Source of the DNA: Azolla caroliniana
Lineage: Eukaryota; Polypodiophyta
Reading direction: 5' to 3'
NCBI GenBank assembly: GCA_043228905.1
Contig: JBHGNT010000022.1
Coordinates: 5,704,001-5,768,000, forward strand
DNA length: 64,000 nt
Each line of letters starts with the position of its first letter. The stretch's first letter is position 1. The position numbers and the translations under genes are program-made. The notes under the pieces are model-generated. The model ran no database searches, had not been told where the DNA came from, and saw only the letters and a list, made by a program, of their open reading frames with translations. Shown one piece after another: positions 41,721 through 53,200 of the stretch.

Positions 41721-43960
41721 TAACAACCGGCAGGGAATGCTCTCCAACGCTTAACGATTTCGACGAGAGCAAGTACGACGGGGAGTGGCTACAGATCGGC
41801 GGGTTCCTGAAAACAATGACACCGGATGCGGCATGGACAACGGACGAGGCCAACCGGATTCGGAAGAAAGCCTACCGATTCTTTCTCCGGGACGGATACA
41901 TATGGAAGCACCCAAAGAAGAGGAACGGCATCCCGCTCCGAGTGGTGGCGAAGAAGGAGGAACATGAGGATTTGCTGGCGGCGTACCACGATAGCCCGTG
42001 GGCTGGACACCGTGGAACGTGGGCCACGTTCGAAAAGCTAAAGGGGAAGTACTAGTGGCCGGGACTATACCGGGACGTGCATCGGTTCGTGACGACTTGC
42101 GAAAGCTGTCAGGTGCACTCCATGATCCGACATCGGGACGAGCTTCACCCAACCTACCCTCCGACCGTCCACTTCAAGTGGATGGTGGATTTGGTGACAA
42201 TGCCAATGGGGGTAGGACAGATGCGGTATCTGGTGCTGGCTCGGGAAGATCTAACGAACCAGGTTGAAGGCCGAGCCCTGCAGAACAAGACGATGGCAGC
42301 CGTGTGCCAGTTTTTGATTGAGGACGTAGTATGCCGATACGGGTGGGTAGGGAAGATCGTGGCTAACCGTGGTGAGCTGGACGCAGAAGAGGTCGAAGAG
42401 CTGTTCGACCGGCTAGGAGTCAAACTTTCGCTCACCAAAGCGTACAATCCGGAGGCGAACGGGAAGGTGGAGCGCGGACACGGGCCAATTGTCAAAGCGC
42501 TAGTACGGGCGTGCGGAGGCCGAGTCGGGGACTTGTCACGGCTGCTACCTTATGCCTTGTGGGCGAACCGGACTACGCACAGTTCGGTAACCGAGTTCAT
42601 GTCGGCCGAGCTGATGTTCGGACAGAAGCCGATCATGCCAACAGAGAAAACGATCTCCTCGTGGGCCACGGTGGACTGGAGGGATGAGATGAGCCGGGAG
42701 GAACTGTTGGCGGCGCGGATTCGATAGCTCGAGCGGAGGCCGGAGGACGTAGAGCGAGCCGCGGAGAAACTTCGAGTAGCGAGGATAAGGAACAAAGCCC
42801 GGTTCGACCAAACACACCGGTCCAGGCCAAGGAAGATCGAGGAAGGCGACTGGGTGCTAGTCTACGACAACAACCTCGACAATCAGCACAGGGCCACGCG
42901 GAAGTTTGCGAGGAGGTGGTTCAGGCCTTACGTAGTAATAGACGCCAACGGCAATGGGACGTACCATCTCGCGGAGCTCGACGGTACGAGAATGGCGATA
43001 CCGGTAGCGGGGAAGAGGATCAAAGCGTTCATGAAACGGCACGACGGGGAGTCGGGGCTGTTGGGAGACAGGTCCCTCCAGATGGGAAGGGAGAAGAACA
43101 GTGTCGACGAACAAACTCAGTCGAGGCCGATAGGCCGAGGCCGAAACGGGATGAGGAGTACCCGGCTACGGAGAGACGGATGGTGCATGCCCGGTATGAA
43201 CCGGATGAGGAGTACCCGGCTACAGAGAGCCGGATGGTGCAGGCCCGGTATGAACCGGATGAGGAGTACCCGGCTACGGAGAGCCGGATGGTGCAGGCCC
43301 GGTATGAACCGGAAGAGGAGTACCCGGCTACGGAGAGCCGGATGGTGCAGGCCCGGTATGAACCGGATGAGGAGTACCCGGCTACGGAGAGCCGAATGGT
43401 ACAGACCCGGTGAGAACCGGATGAAGAGACATTCGTAAATATGTTTCTGAGAGCCCATCGAGGCTACATTTGTAAATAGCCGAAAAGTCATATTAGTATA
43501 AATATGACTTAGGGCAAACTTTTAGTAACTATCGTTGTTGTCATTTTTTTTCTTTGTTGGTGCAAGAAGAAGACAGAGCACGTAATAGTGTACTGAGAGA
43601 GAGAGTAAGAGGTCGTTGCCTCTGTTGTAACCGCCGCGTGTGGCGAAGATCTGTGAGCACGAGGTCGTTGCCTCAGTGAACTCACTGTTGTACATTCTCA
43701 CATAGTGACAGTTTGCAGCCTGTGGGCTGCCGTGGTTTTTCCCCTAGTTTGGGGTTTTCCACGTAAACCTCCTGTGTATTATTATTTTTCCTCTCCACTG
43801 TGTCGTGCATTTGTTTCCCGTTTTCTACATATGAAACGAAGCTCGGTTGTGGCCGAGCGTTGGACATAAGGAGCCTTGAGTTCCCGTCAGGGGCTAGGAA
43901 GCATGCACAACGACGACGAGCAGCCCGAGGCGGAGGATGAACCGGTAAACGAGGAATAAC
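41684..43960 (+). pseudogene. Element H integrase
   Basis: Zinc region HDSPWAGHRGTWATFEKLKG with CESCQVHS (41,990-42,115), interrupted by TAG at 42053. Core: FKWMVDLVTMPMGVGQ, then VANRGELDAEEVEELFDRL where the usual Asp of ADRGE is Asn, and YNPEANGKVERGHGPIV. End: LWANRTTHSSVTEFMSAE, a TAG at 42725 in place of Gln, then GDWVLVYDNNLDNQHRATRK. The solo LTR interrupts the last residues. Beyond it the reading continues in phase through an acidic tail to a stop at about 43,960. The Asp to Asn change alone would abolish strand transfer. Confidence 0.85.
43059..43889 (+). repeat. Solo LTR of Copia-C family
   Basis: 831 bases, TGTTGGGAGACAGGTCCCTC to GTTCCCGTCA, flanked by GGGGC on both sides (43054-43058 and 43890-43894), which proves insertion followed by LTR-LTR recombination. 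Five 54-base minisatellite units lie at 43,145-43,415. Their sequence variant (GCCCGGTATGAACC) differs from that in the two LTRs of the full Copia-C. Confidence 0.95.
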
Positions 43961-44032
43961 GCAAGGATCGGTTTTCTCCCGTAAACCCAATTATGGCGCA
44001 TACCGGTGGATGCGTGGTTAGGTGGGGGCGGA

Positions 44033-44611
44033 TGTCGTGAAGAAAACCGTCCCCAGGCGCAAACCGTGTATAGTGTGTGTGAACCGGCCCTTACACGTGG
44101 GCACGTCCCTTGTCGTATAGTAGATATGTAGGCACAAAGGTTAAATCTTAGGTAGCAATATTCTATAAGGTAAATCGAGGAGTTTCGGACAGAGAATTAA
44201 TGTGATGTAAACGGGTGAAACGGCCTCCCTCCTTGAGCTATAAAAGAGAGGGAGACGGGGGAGAGAAGATATCGCGCACTAGAGGGAACGAAGTGTTGTC
44301 GGACTGGGACCGAGCTCTTCTTCTCTATCGTTCTCCATAGCTTTCTTTTGCGCAGGCTCTCAGGAGGCTGATTCTGCTCCGTGGAACGCCCGTGTGCTTC
44401 CGGCAGAATCTCCATCTTGCTCTCCTGTGTGCGTGGGTGATCAGGCGTCGGCACCCACCTCGCCAACCTAGTCGGCTGTAACCGTTCGAGTCGTCTGCAT
44501 ACATACAAATACATGCCTATATTTACATACACACTCTAGTGTTCTCAACTCGCGTCTCCTGTGTTGTTGTGACGCGTCCCCGTGCGCTTCTTTGTCTATA
44601 TGTGAGTGAGC

Positions 44612-44644
<33 letters not shown>

Positions 44645-44729
44645 TCTCTCTCTTTTCCTCACCTATTCCTCGGTCCAAGACCCCAGTGGTCCCGCCTTGT
44701 TCTCCACGCACGCGCGTAACAACGCGACA
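44033..44729 (+). repeat. 3' LTR of element H
   Basis: TGTCGTGAAGAAAACCG to CGTAACAACGCGACA, 697 bases. TATAAAAGAGAGGGAGACG near 44,240 and a CT microsatellite at 44,610-44,652. U3 is well diverged from D and F, but both termini agree. Confidence 0.85.
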
Positions 44730-44732
44730 ACG

Positions 44733-44985
44733 TTGATGGACCTTGGTGTGTCGCAGATCTCCTTTATCTTCGCGGTGTAGTTGATGTCCGACATGTCCCT
44801 TTGTCTGACATTGTTGAGCTCTTGCCAGAGCTGCAAGTTATGTGCCATGGTATTTGCGGCGAAAATCTTTCTAAGATTTTCCTAGGCTTCCTTCAGTGTT
44901 TTCGCATCTCTGATGTAACCGAGCATCTGGTCATTCACACAAGATGCGAGACAATACAACTTGTTCCCATACCGGGATGTCGGCT
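44733..44985 (-). pseudogene. Copia-A'' gag fragment
   Basis: Minus-strand gag of the Copia-A family: LYCLASCVNDQMLGYIRDAK, ENLRKIFAANTMAHNLQLWQ and RQRDMSDINYTAKIKEICDT. One Trp codon is a stop. It is the missing upstream part of the protease fragment at 28660-29343; about 90 residues between them are lost. Confidence 0.8.
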
Positions 44986-45020
44986 CCTCCCATAGGAGGG
45001 ACATATTCCTAACATGAAAT
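44986..45020 (-). repeat. 35-bp start of a Copia-B LTR
   Basis: Minus strand TGTTAGGAATATGTCCCTCC then TATGGGAGGAGCCGACATC equals the first bases of Copia-B LTRs at 11892 and 61316. Only this tip survives, joined on one side to Copia-A'' gag and on the other to a Tat-like ORF. Confidence 0.7.
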
Positions 45021-45540
45021 ACAGGGACAACTAGACAAATTCGAGGATGCCCAACTCCAACTCACAATGGAGTTGGAAGCATACGACGCCGAAAGATGGT
45101 GGATCGAAGAAACTCTGAATGAGGACCGACACAAGGAACATGTCACGCTAGTCGGTAGAAAGCCCACCGAGCTATCACATGAACCTCACTAGCAACCCCC
45201 CCTCGACCCCCCCATAGAGGAGTATACACTAGCTGTTATAGCCACGATCGAGGAAGATCAAGGACCACTACAATCGGCACCGATTAAAGGACCCACTCGG
45301 CCACAAGAGAAGGAGATGACAAACGACCCAACCGATCAACCCGTACTCAACGAGGCGACCAATCAAGAAGGGTTGAATATGGAACATGAGTGATAAGCGT
45401 CCACGGAAGGACGAGTGGCGGGAAACGTACCAGTAGACAACACTCCGGCACCCCATGGCAACGACATCACTGGCAGAGGTGAATCGGCTCACCTAGAGCC
45501 GAACATTTTGCACATCTTTGACGATGCCTAGCTGGACAAA
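45021..45540 (+). pseudogene. Tat-like extra ORF, C-terminal part
   Basis: One frame reads EIQGQLDKFEDAQLQLTMEL and EAYDAERWWIEETLNEDRHK, a stop, then an acidic/proline-rich stretch EYTLAVIATIEEDQGPLQSA up to a stop near 45,393. Composition and heptad spacing resemble the coiled-coil ORF at 3.5-5.4 kb, so it may be the 3' end of a second Tat-like element. No catalytic motif. Confidence 0.4.
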
Positions 45541-45583
45541 TTTTGGGTTTGACCAAAGCGCATTGTCCCACGGGCATGCCAAG

Positions 45584-46130
45584 TGTTGGCCGGCCAGGAC
45601 GGCCAAGTTATGAAAAGTCCGTAGGGACAAGCGTGGGTTGAAGTGGGACTAGAGGAAGAAGCACAAGTAACGCATGAAGTATAATTATAGGAAGTGGTAC
45701 CATTTTCACACAGCAAATAATGACACCATCCATGCCCTATAAAAAGGGACATGTAGTTTTGTAAAGTTGGATATTTTGTATCAGCCTAGACAGTCAAAAA
45801 TCTAATTAGTTCTCTATTTGCTCATACTTTGTGATTCTTCTATGTTGCATGCCACGATGTATCGAGCATTTGAATTCTCTAATTGTGTATTGCATTTGAC
45901 CAGTCGGTTGTAGTTAACTTGTTTTGTAGCTTCACAATAACCATAGCTACCCAACCGGTTCCGATAACCTACATAATCCACACCTGGCCTGTCAACCATA
46001 GTCTGTTTCGCTTGAATCGCAGCTTGTGCTCCAGCCTCCTGACCACAAGACCTTGAGTTGGATACCGAAGGACCAAGTATTCGACTCGCCCATGTTACCC
46101 AAGGAGCGGTAACACTCATTACAATTTCTC
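45584..46130 (+). repeat. Possible LTR of Tat-like element
   Basis: TGTTGGCCGGCCAGGACGG follows the ORF fragment. CCTATAAAAAGGGACATG (45,737) looks like an LTR promoter, and an AT-rich leader follows. No second copy in the window, so the right end is a guess. Confidence 0.35.
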
Positions 46131-46302
46131 ACATTGAAAACTCATTGACCCATATGGTATGGTTGCACATTTAAAGTACACCTCATCGACCCAAAAAAAA
46201 TGTTACCCATTAGTTAGGAAGAAATACAAGAGGTATCATATGTACAAGGGCCAAGCCTAATATAGAGCTCCATGGCTTCGATTAACTCTAAAAATGTGAG
46301 GC

Positions 46303-46760
46303 CTAGAGTGATCCATCTATAGTCCAAGGACGATGGGGGGATGTCACATGGGGGGAGTTCTCGGTGGGAAGAGCCATTTCGGTGGGAGATAGCACCACTA
46401 CATATCGCTGCCTTGCAATCACAACATTAGCATTCCAATCAATTTCAAAGTGAACGATGAGTTCGTTTCGCCTTGAATATCTTCTTATGACCCACGAAGG
46501 AAGGTGATGAGGTGATCCCAAAGTTCCATGATTACCTACGTTGGATAGTTGGGCTTCCCTTGGAAGATCCTGCAGCAGAGGTGCTTCAATATCCGCCATC
46601 TTGTTAGACTTGCAAGTATGGCCCACAATGACTTCAACTTTGTTGACTTTGTTTGTGACCAGGATAGTCCGTTGTGAGCCATTGGGTCGTCCTAATAGTT
46701 CCTCACTCCAATTGCATGAAGGGGCCTGATTCGTTGAATTGGGGAAAACATGATTGACGG
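46303..46760 (-). other. Unrecognised open reading frame
   Basis: An open minus-strand frame runs from upstream of 46740 to a stop at 46303, about 150 residues. It includes CNWSEELLGRPNGSQRTILV, VIVGHTCKSNKMADIEAPLL and NVVIARQRYVVVLSPTEMAL. The first ATG (46626) gives 107 residues. I know no matching family, and codon use is unremarkable. It may be a transposon scrap or chance. Confidence 0.15.
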
Positions 46761-48729
46761 CCCGTCGTGAGTCATTGGGTCACTACCCATGAGACCTCTC
46801 CATAACCTCTACTGCGAGCTAGTATCCATAACTTCTCTTCCATATTTCTTGTGCATGTACGCAACGGAGATGATTCAATCGCTTCACCACACAAGCGGAA
46901 AGTTGGGTCTAAACCACATTTGTTGTTCTATTCCCTAGTTGAAAGGGCACGATGAGCAACCAAAAAAATGACTTCAATTTTTTAAGGAGATCAGTAATCC
47001 ATAATTTCTCTCAAAACATGTGCAAGAAGTCAAGTACGATGTGTGACAACTTTTGGAGTATAACAAAATCTGTACTCTAAGAATATATATGGGGATAAAC
47101 TTACAATTTGATTGCGATCATTAACTTTCTCTAACGTGTCGTGGTGTCAAATAATGTGAGAAAACTCGCCAAAACTAAGAAACGTAGCCTCAAATCTAAT
47201 CAAATATTGTATGAAACAATGAGCACTATCCTCCGTTCAAATATTGCAAAAGTTACAATTGCATGTTGTTCATGTGCATTTCTCTAGTGTCAATTCCAAA
47301 GGTAAACCCCCAATCAATACTCTCTAAATGGACACTTTGGGGAATTTAAAATACCAACCACATTTCAAGCTATGCCAACATCCATAATCAAAGTTACATC
47401 ATTTTCATTTTTGTCCAGTCTTAGATGAAATCCACTGAAGAAACTAAATGAAGCAATAGTACAAGAGATTAATACTCATTTGTAAAACTTTAGTCTTACC
47501 ACTTGCCATGAAACAAGCAAGTGTTAAGCACATGAAGAACAAGGAACTTTAAGTTCGTATTTCCTTAAGTATTTAAACCAAGATATCTTAATCGTTGTCC
47601 TCCCATGTGTCACACCCTCAACAAAATATTGAACCATAGATATCCATGGTTGTAAGTGTGACACATTTCTTGCAATAACAATAATCCGTGAGCCGCCACA
47701 TGCATAGGTAAGTCCAATATTGCACCTCACCCCATGCGATTCGGTGTTGATAAATGGTTCTCAAGTAGTTGGCATGATGATTGACATCATACCATCAAAG
47801 TCATAAAATTGAGAGAACCCAAGCTCAAAAATCACAATCAATCTCTCGTGGACATTATATGTATGTGTGTGTGTGTGTGTACATACTTTCAAAATACTTT
47901 TTCCTTGATAGATCAATTTCCTTAGTTCGTTGCATATCAAGGAGAAAGTTCAACAAAGAAATATGACTTTGAATTACTTATCAACTCATCAATAGGTGGT
48001 GGTTATCCTTAACAAGAATTATGACTTAGTTAGGCCATAACTCATGAATAGGTGGTTGATAACCTTACAAAATAACTTGCCCTAGTAATGTTGGAGCTGA
48101 AATCCTAACTTTGAACAGACAATACATGTTCCAAGATTGAGAGAAGCGTTGACATTCTCCTAGACCTATTCCACATTCCCAAGGTGGGCTAGTCATTGTG
48201 CGCACATTGCATAATCATGGAAGACTAATTTCTTTTCCAATCATGGAAGAATAATTTCTTTTCCTACTAACCTGACTAATGAACTTCTTCTTGATGCATT
48301 CTCTCTCAAGCCTTGTACAATTGTGTTTTGGTGTTCTACCTACAACAATGCTCCTATAAATTAAATAGGGCCACTTTTATTGGATCATTAGCTTTTCAAA
48401 TTCATTCAGCAAATGTTGCTAAGCCCCGGGTGCATTATGCTGACCAAATATTCTAAGACCTATCACTAGTAAGTTGCTATTTTGCCCAATGGCACACCTA
48501 GGTTTGGCATTTTGTTACCATATAAATCCTAAAAACTGAAAATCACATATTGCACAGACCCATGTACAATGTTTGTCTTCCACTAATTCATGTTATCTAC
48601 ATTGTTGGCATGGCTGGACTTATCTAGAATGCATTCATCTTTGTTTCACATTCTAGAGTGCACAACTATATCAGCTATTTGAGAGATCTTCATTCACAAT
48701 TCAACATCATAGCCTACTGTGGAGCTATT

Positions 48730-49130
48730 ACCAACAATGATTTGGCTTCTTGCCATGCAATCGCATCTCTAGTGTTTTTCGTCAAGACATGAATTAGTTG
48801 TGTAAGCATACAACATAGTAATACCATTGCCATTGCCCATTAGAAACGAAAAGAAACCATGAAATTACAGGTTCGTCACTACTTTCAATATTTATTTCAA
48901 ATGGCAACTTACTCCCATACCTTACACGGATCTTATTACCATGGATGGTTTGGTTTCTTGCTATGCAATCGAACCTGTGATTTCTTGGTCAAGTCATGAA
49001 TTAGTTGTCATAAGCATGCAGCATAGTGGTTAAATATCATTGCCCATTACAAAGAAAACAAGGGAACATAAAAATTCCATTACAGATAACTCAATAATTT
49101 CTACAATTCATTTTAAATAGCAACTTACTC
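48730..49130. repeat. Diverged tandem duplication, about 207-bp unit
   Basis: ATGCAATCG, CAAGACATGAATTAGTTG, GCCCATTA, AAATGGCAACTTACTCCC in the first copy recur in order as ATGCAATCG, CAAGTCATGAATTAGTTG, GCCCATTA, AAATAGCAACTTACTCCC about 207 bases on. Many substitutions and small gaps, so old. Non-coding. Confidence 0.75.
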
Positions 49131-49832
49131 CCCAAAAAAAGAACTTGAAAGTTATGTCTGCTATAAGGGTTAATCACGTAACATGCACAAACAATGAACA
49201 AGATTCCAATTATTGCTAGAATCAATTCAGATCCTTTGGATCCAATCTAACCAACCTCAGTTAAGCCCACTCTACATAGGCCTTTTAAGGATATTTACAA
49301 ATATACATACAGTAATATTTGCAGCCATGAGTTGAGTACGAGTGTATTTTACATATATATATATATATGTATATACTATACCTCGTTTCTCATGTTTCAG
49401 AACATGTTCCAGATAGTGTGCAAATATTGTAGTTCAAAGATAGTCATAGATTGTAATATGGCACAGTTCTTTTTTGTAAAGGTCTCGCTTCGTGTATTCT
49501 ATGAACACGGGCAGCAGCATCAAAATATTAAACAAATTCCGCTATGGAACAACGGAGCATTTCAGCAATCTGTTTATTTACATAAAAACAATGCCACATG
49601 GTACCTCAGCATCAGAAGATTTATCTAAGTAAAAACAATAATCGAAAACTTTATTTTGAAATAGAAACATTAATATACCGTTGTCAGCTTTTTGCACATT
49701 TATCATAGTCCTTGTAGTTGATAGAATTACACGAATACCCTTCATTTTTGTAAAATTAACAGAATACCAAGACGTCCTTGTAGTTTTGATCACTTACTTC
49801 AGCAGTTCATATATGATGATTTTTTTTGGGTA

Positions 49833-50078
49833 GTTTAGTTAGCATTCAGTTCAGATTAATCAGTTCTCATCCAATTCATATTAATCAGTTTGTATCCAAT
49901 TCTGATTAATTAGCAAGTCATATATAAGCTGGTTAATCCGTTAGCCTCTTACTAGCTATCATTCTAGTTTAATTTAGTTAGAATCCAATTCAGATTAATC
50001 AGTTCTCATCCAATTCAGATTAATTAGCAAGTGATATATAAGATGGTTAGTTAATTAGCCTCTTACTAGCTATTCATA
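49833..50078. repeat. Tandem duplication with ATTAATCAGTT sub-repeats
   Basis: TTTAGTTAG, CAGATTAATCAGTTCTCATC, AATTAGCAAGT, ATATATAAG, TTAGCCTCTTACTAGCTAT occur twice (from 49,833 and 49,973). The first copy holds an extra 26-base sub-repeat. It lies within 450 bases of the gene's stop codon. Confidence 0.8.
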
Positions 50079-50252
50079 GGCTCATTGAGTTGGTGGCTAA
50101 CTTTACTTAGTTTGCATGGGTCTTTGAATTGATAAAGCAGTAAATCGCTAACTTTTAAGAAATTTTGTTGATAAATTAATTAACAGGTTAATAGAGGCAA
50201 CTGCCAAGGAAAGAATTTTCAAATCAGATGAAAATCAATCATTGATTTAAGC

Positions 50253-53200
50253 CTAATTAATGATGCACATTGCAAATAGCTGAGTGGTATCCAGGTAAAT
50301 CGGTAAAATCTTAGGGGTATTATCGGTTCTGTTCCAATTTCTTTTATTCATTGAGAAAAGCGATAAAATCATACCTTCGGCAAAAGGAAACATGGCACCC
50401 TCCCACCCATCCTCTCCTTCAATCGCACCATCCCAACCATCTTCTCCATGTTCTTCACTCTTGCTATTACCATCATTGCTTTCAACCTCCTCTGTCGGGA
50501 CATCATATTCATGCAAACCGAAACTATCCACTTGATCTAGAACATTGTCATTGGACAGAATCTTATCCAAACCTGATGACCCATATGCATGCGAGCCAGC
50601 CCCATCCTGTGGACTACCAAGTGTGATGATATTCATCTCAGGATGCTTTGTTAGGAACTTATCACACACATTGATATGTCCGTTAGTGGAAGCAAAAGAG
50701 GTGCCATTTTCCATTACAAGGGTCATAGCACTCCTTTTCACATTAGAAAACACTACATCTTCTATTTTGTGGTGTTGTTCAATCTCTCCAGAAAGGCTTG
50801 CTTCAGTATTCACTCCTCCCCGCATTGCATTAATGCCTGCAAAATATGCACCTTGCAATGTCCTGGTGGCCTCTCCATGACCTGGACTCCGAAGGAAACT
50901 TGGGATCAGATGTACCGGAGAATCTGTGAAAATAGTTGTTTTCATCTAGCAAACATACTAAAATCCAATATCTATATTATAAACATTCCTAACCAAACAA
51001 ATTTACTTTTGCACCTTGGTAAGGTTGATGAGCAGCCACATTAGATGAGCTATATACACTTCCATCAGAGACACAACTACCTCCACTGCGAGACTGCTGG
51101 ATCGGTAACACTCCAATATCTACACCCATGATTCCATTTGGTATGCTGGAATAAAGGACTCGTGATGGAAGGTCATCTTTTGAGCACATGAGGCTATTGT
51201 CTCTGAACAAATGTAAGCATTAAATGGATAATGAAGAAAAATAACTTTTTGACCTATATCAGATTTATGTCTTATCACCTTGGGTCCTCTCCAAATTGGT
51301 ATTCCTTGAACCTATCGAAAACAGGCACCAAATCCCGATTCCTCACTTTTACTACTCGAGTATTGAACTTTTCGATTTCAACCTCTCCACCAGCACTCTC
51401 TGCCCCATCTGTACCAGTATCTATAAAAACTTGAAAACACACCTGTACAATAAATTGTGCATGGAGTGTACGGTAAGAAAATGCCAAGAATCCATGGAGA
51501 CCCTGATAATTTCCAAAATTTAACACATATACCTCAGGTTTTGCCCACACAGGAGGCTTAAAATGGTGCATAGATACTTCAGCATTTGACAAAAACAACT
51601 GGCGCATCTCCGAGGAGATAAAATCCTCACGATCAGAAAATGCTCCATTGTTATAGCACGATCCCACATTAGCACAGCTCGGTACATCATGAGAAACATT
51701 AGTAACAGAGTTATCAATTTTCTCTTCTCGTTCGACCCAATTGAGTCGACGACACACATCCCATTTCTGCAAAGGTTCTACCGTCACTCTCACATCTGTC
51801 GGTGCCTCTATAGATGAGTTTTGAGAAGGAAGAATGTTTTCTGCATAGCCTTCTGTAAGGTGAAGGCCATACCGAATAAGGTGCCCAGATGAAGAAAGCA
51901 CCCAGAGTTGCTCTTTTAAGCCATTATGGTCGTCCCCACCTATCTCAGGCTTGTGACCCCGACCATCATGAAATGTGACAGCTACTGCAGCTGGCCCGAG
52001 GGAAGTACTCATCTTCCCATTCGAGGCAGTGGCAGCAGCTGCTGCCGCAGCATCCATCATTGTACCACACCATCCACTATTCCCATTCTTTATTCTACTA
52101 ATCGCAGATGCATGTACAGTAGGTGGGGGTGCAAAAGAATATGTTTGCTGATTAGATTTTATCAGACCCATGTTTGACCACCATGGTTTATTTGCTCCAA
52201 ATACATGATCAGCTTTTGTGGTTGGCTTTGCTGTGCCCCCAAATGGTGATATAGCAAATAGATGATTTGTACCCCTGGTTGAGCTAACTGCAATCCAGTG
52301 ACTATCTTCACTGAAAGCTATGTCTTGTATAACCTGTCAACAAACAACTTTCAAAAACCTGGGAATTTCATACATGACCTTGAAATGATGGAATGACATA
52401 CATAAGTTTTGGATAAAATTTTACTTACAATATTATTTTATGCATGACACTTTGCTTACCCATTGTTGTGTGTAGAAGAGATTAACATATATACTCTAGA
52501 TTGCATACAAAAATACATTATGCCATTGTTTGGGAATTACAATAATGACACGCTTCTACAGACATAACAAAGATTAAATGATGTGGTTGGATTACAAACA
52601 ATTTCTATGAGTATGTCACGCGCTGAGAGAAACCAGGGGTCTTTTTCGGCCCAAGCATGAAGTTCCATCTCTTGGTATGAGAAAATACCAACTGACCTCA
52701 TGACCAACAGTCAAGGAGTGGGTGTCAATGCATTAGCTGTATGGTGGCAGTTTGTATGACCATGCATAAAAACAACCTTATTTAAACAAACTAAGGTTGT
52801 CAAAGCACTAAGGCCATTGTTGTATCTATATTTGCTGGTTTAACAGCTCGTGAGCTTGTAGTGTCTGTTGTATCATTCCTTCCAAGGGAATCATGTTTGA
52901 ACGCTGTGCTATACATTTTCTTTAGAGCTTCCATTGTATTTATGATGTTGTTTGATCTCATTGTGAACACACTAGGATGTCTCATGCAGTTTAACGTGGT
53001 ATCATAGAACAAGGGGAATTGGGTCCTATCAAATTGCGGTCACGAACACCAATGCTTTTGAAGTTCAAGATCAGCTAGACATTTTGGATCCATCAACTTT
53101 TAGACATTGTGGGCAGAACTGATGCAGAGCCAGTGGAAACTGTAGATCCAAATAAACCAATGGTCTGATTACCAAACATTGCAGATCTGCAAGCAAGTAG

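Larger units (their letters stand above)
39681..44729 (+). mobile_element. Ty3 element H, pol half with 3' LTR
   Basis: Plus-strand pol from the protease/RT linker to the integrase end, polypurine tract GGTGGGGGCGGA (44,021-44,032) and 3' LTR. Its 5' part is missing at the Copia-G boundary. A solo Copia-C LTR (43059-43889) splits the very end of the integrase frame. It belongs to the same wider family as I, D and F by LTR ends and polypurine tract. Confidence 0.85.
46761..50252. other. AT-rich intergenic DNA
   Basis: I see no convincing gene, LTR pair or RNA gene. It holds a (GT)n microsatellite (about 47,860-47,880), an AT run at 49,352-49,368, the two tandem duplications listed separately, and many stops in all frames. 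It is the 3' flank of the ATG18-like gene. Confidence 0.6.

Noticed and set aside
45814-46119. A 101-codon minus-strand frame.
   Set aside because: It overlaps the presumed leader of a Tat-like LTR and shows no motif, so chance is the simpler reading.
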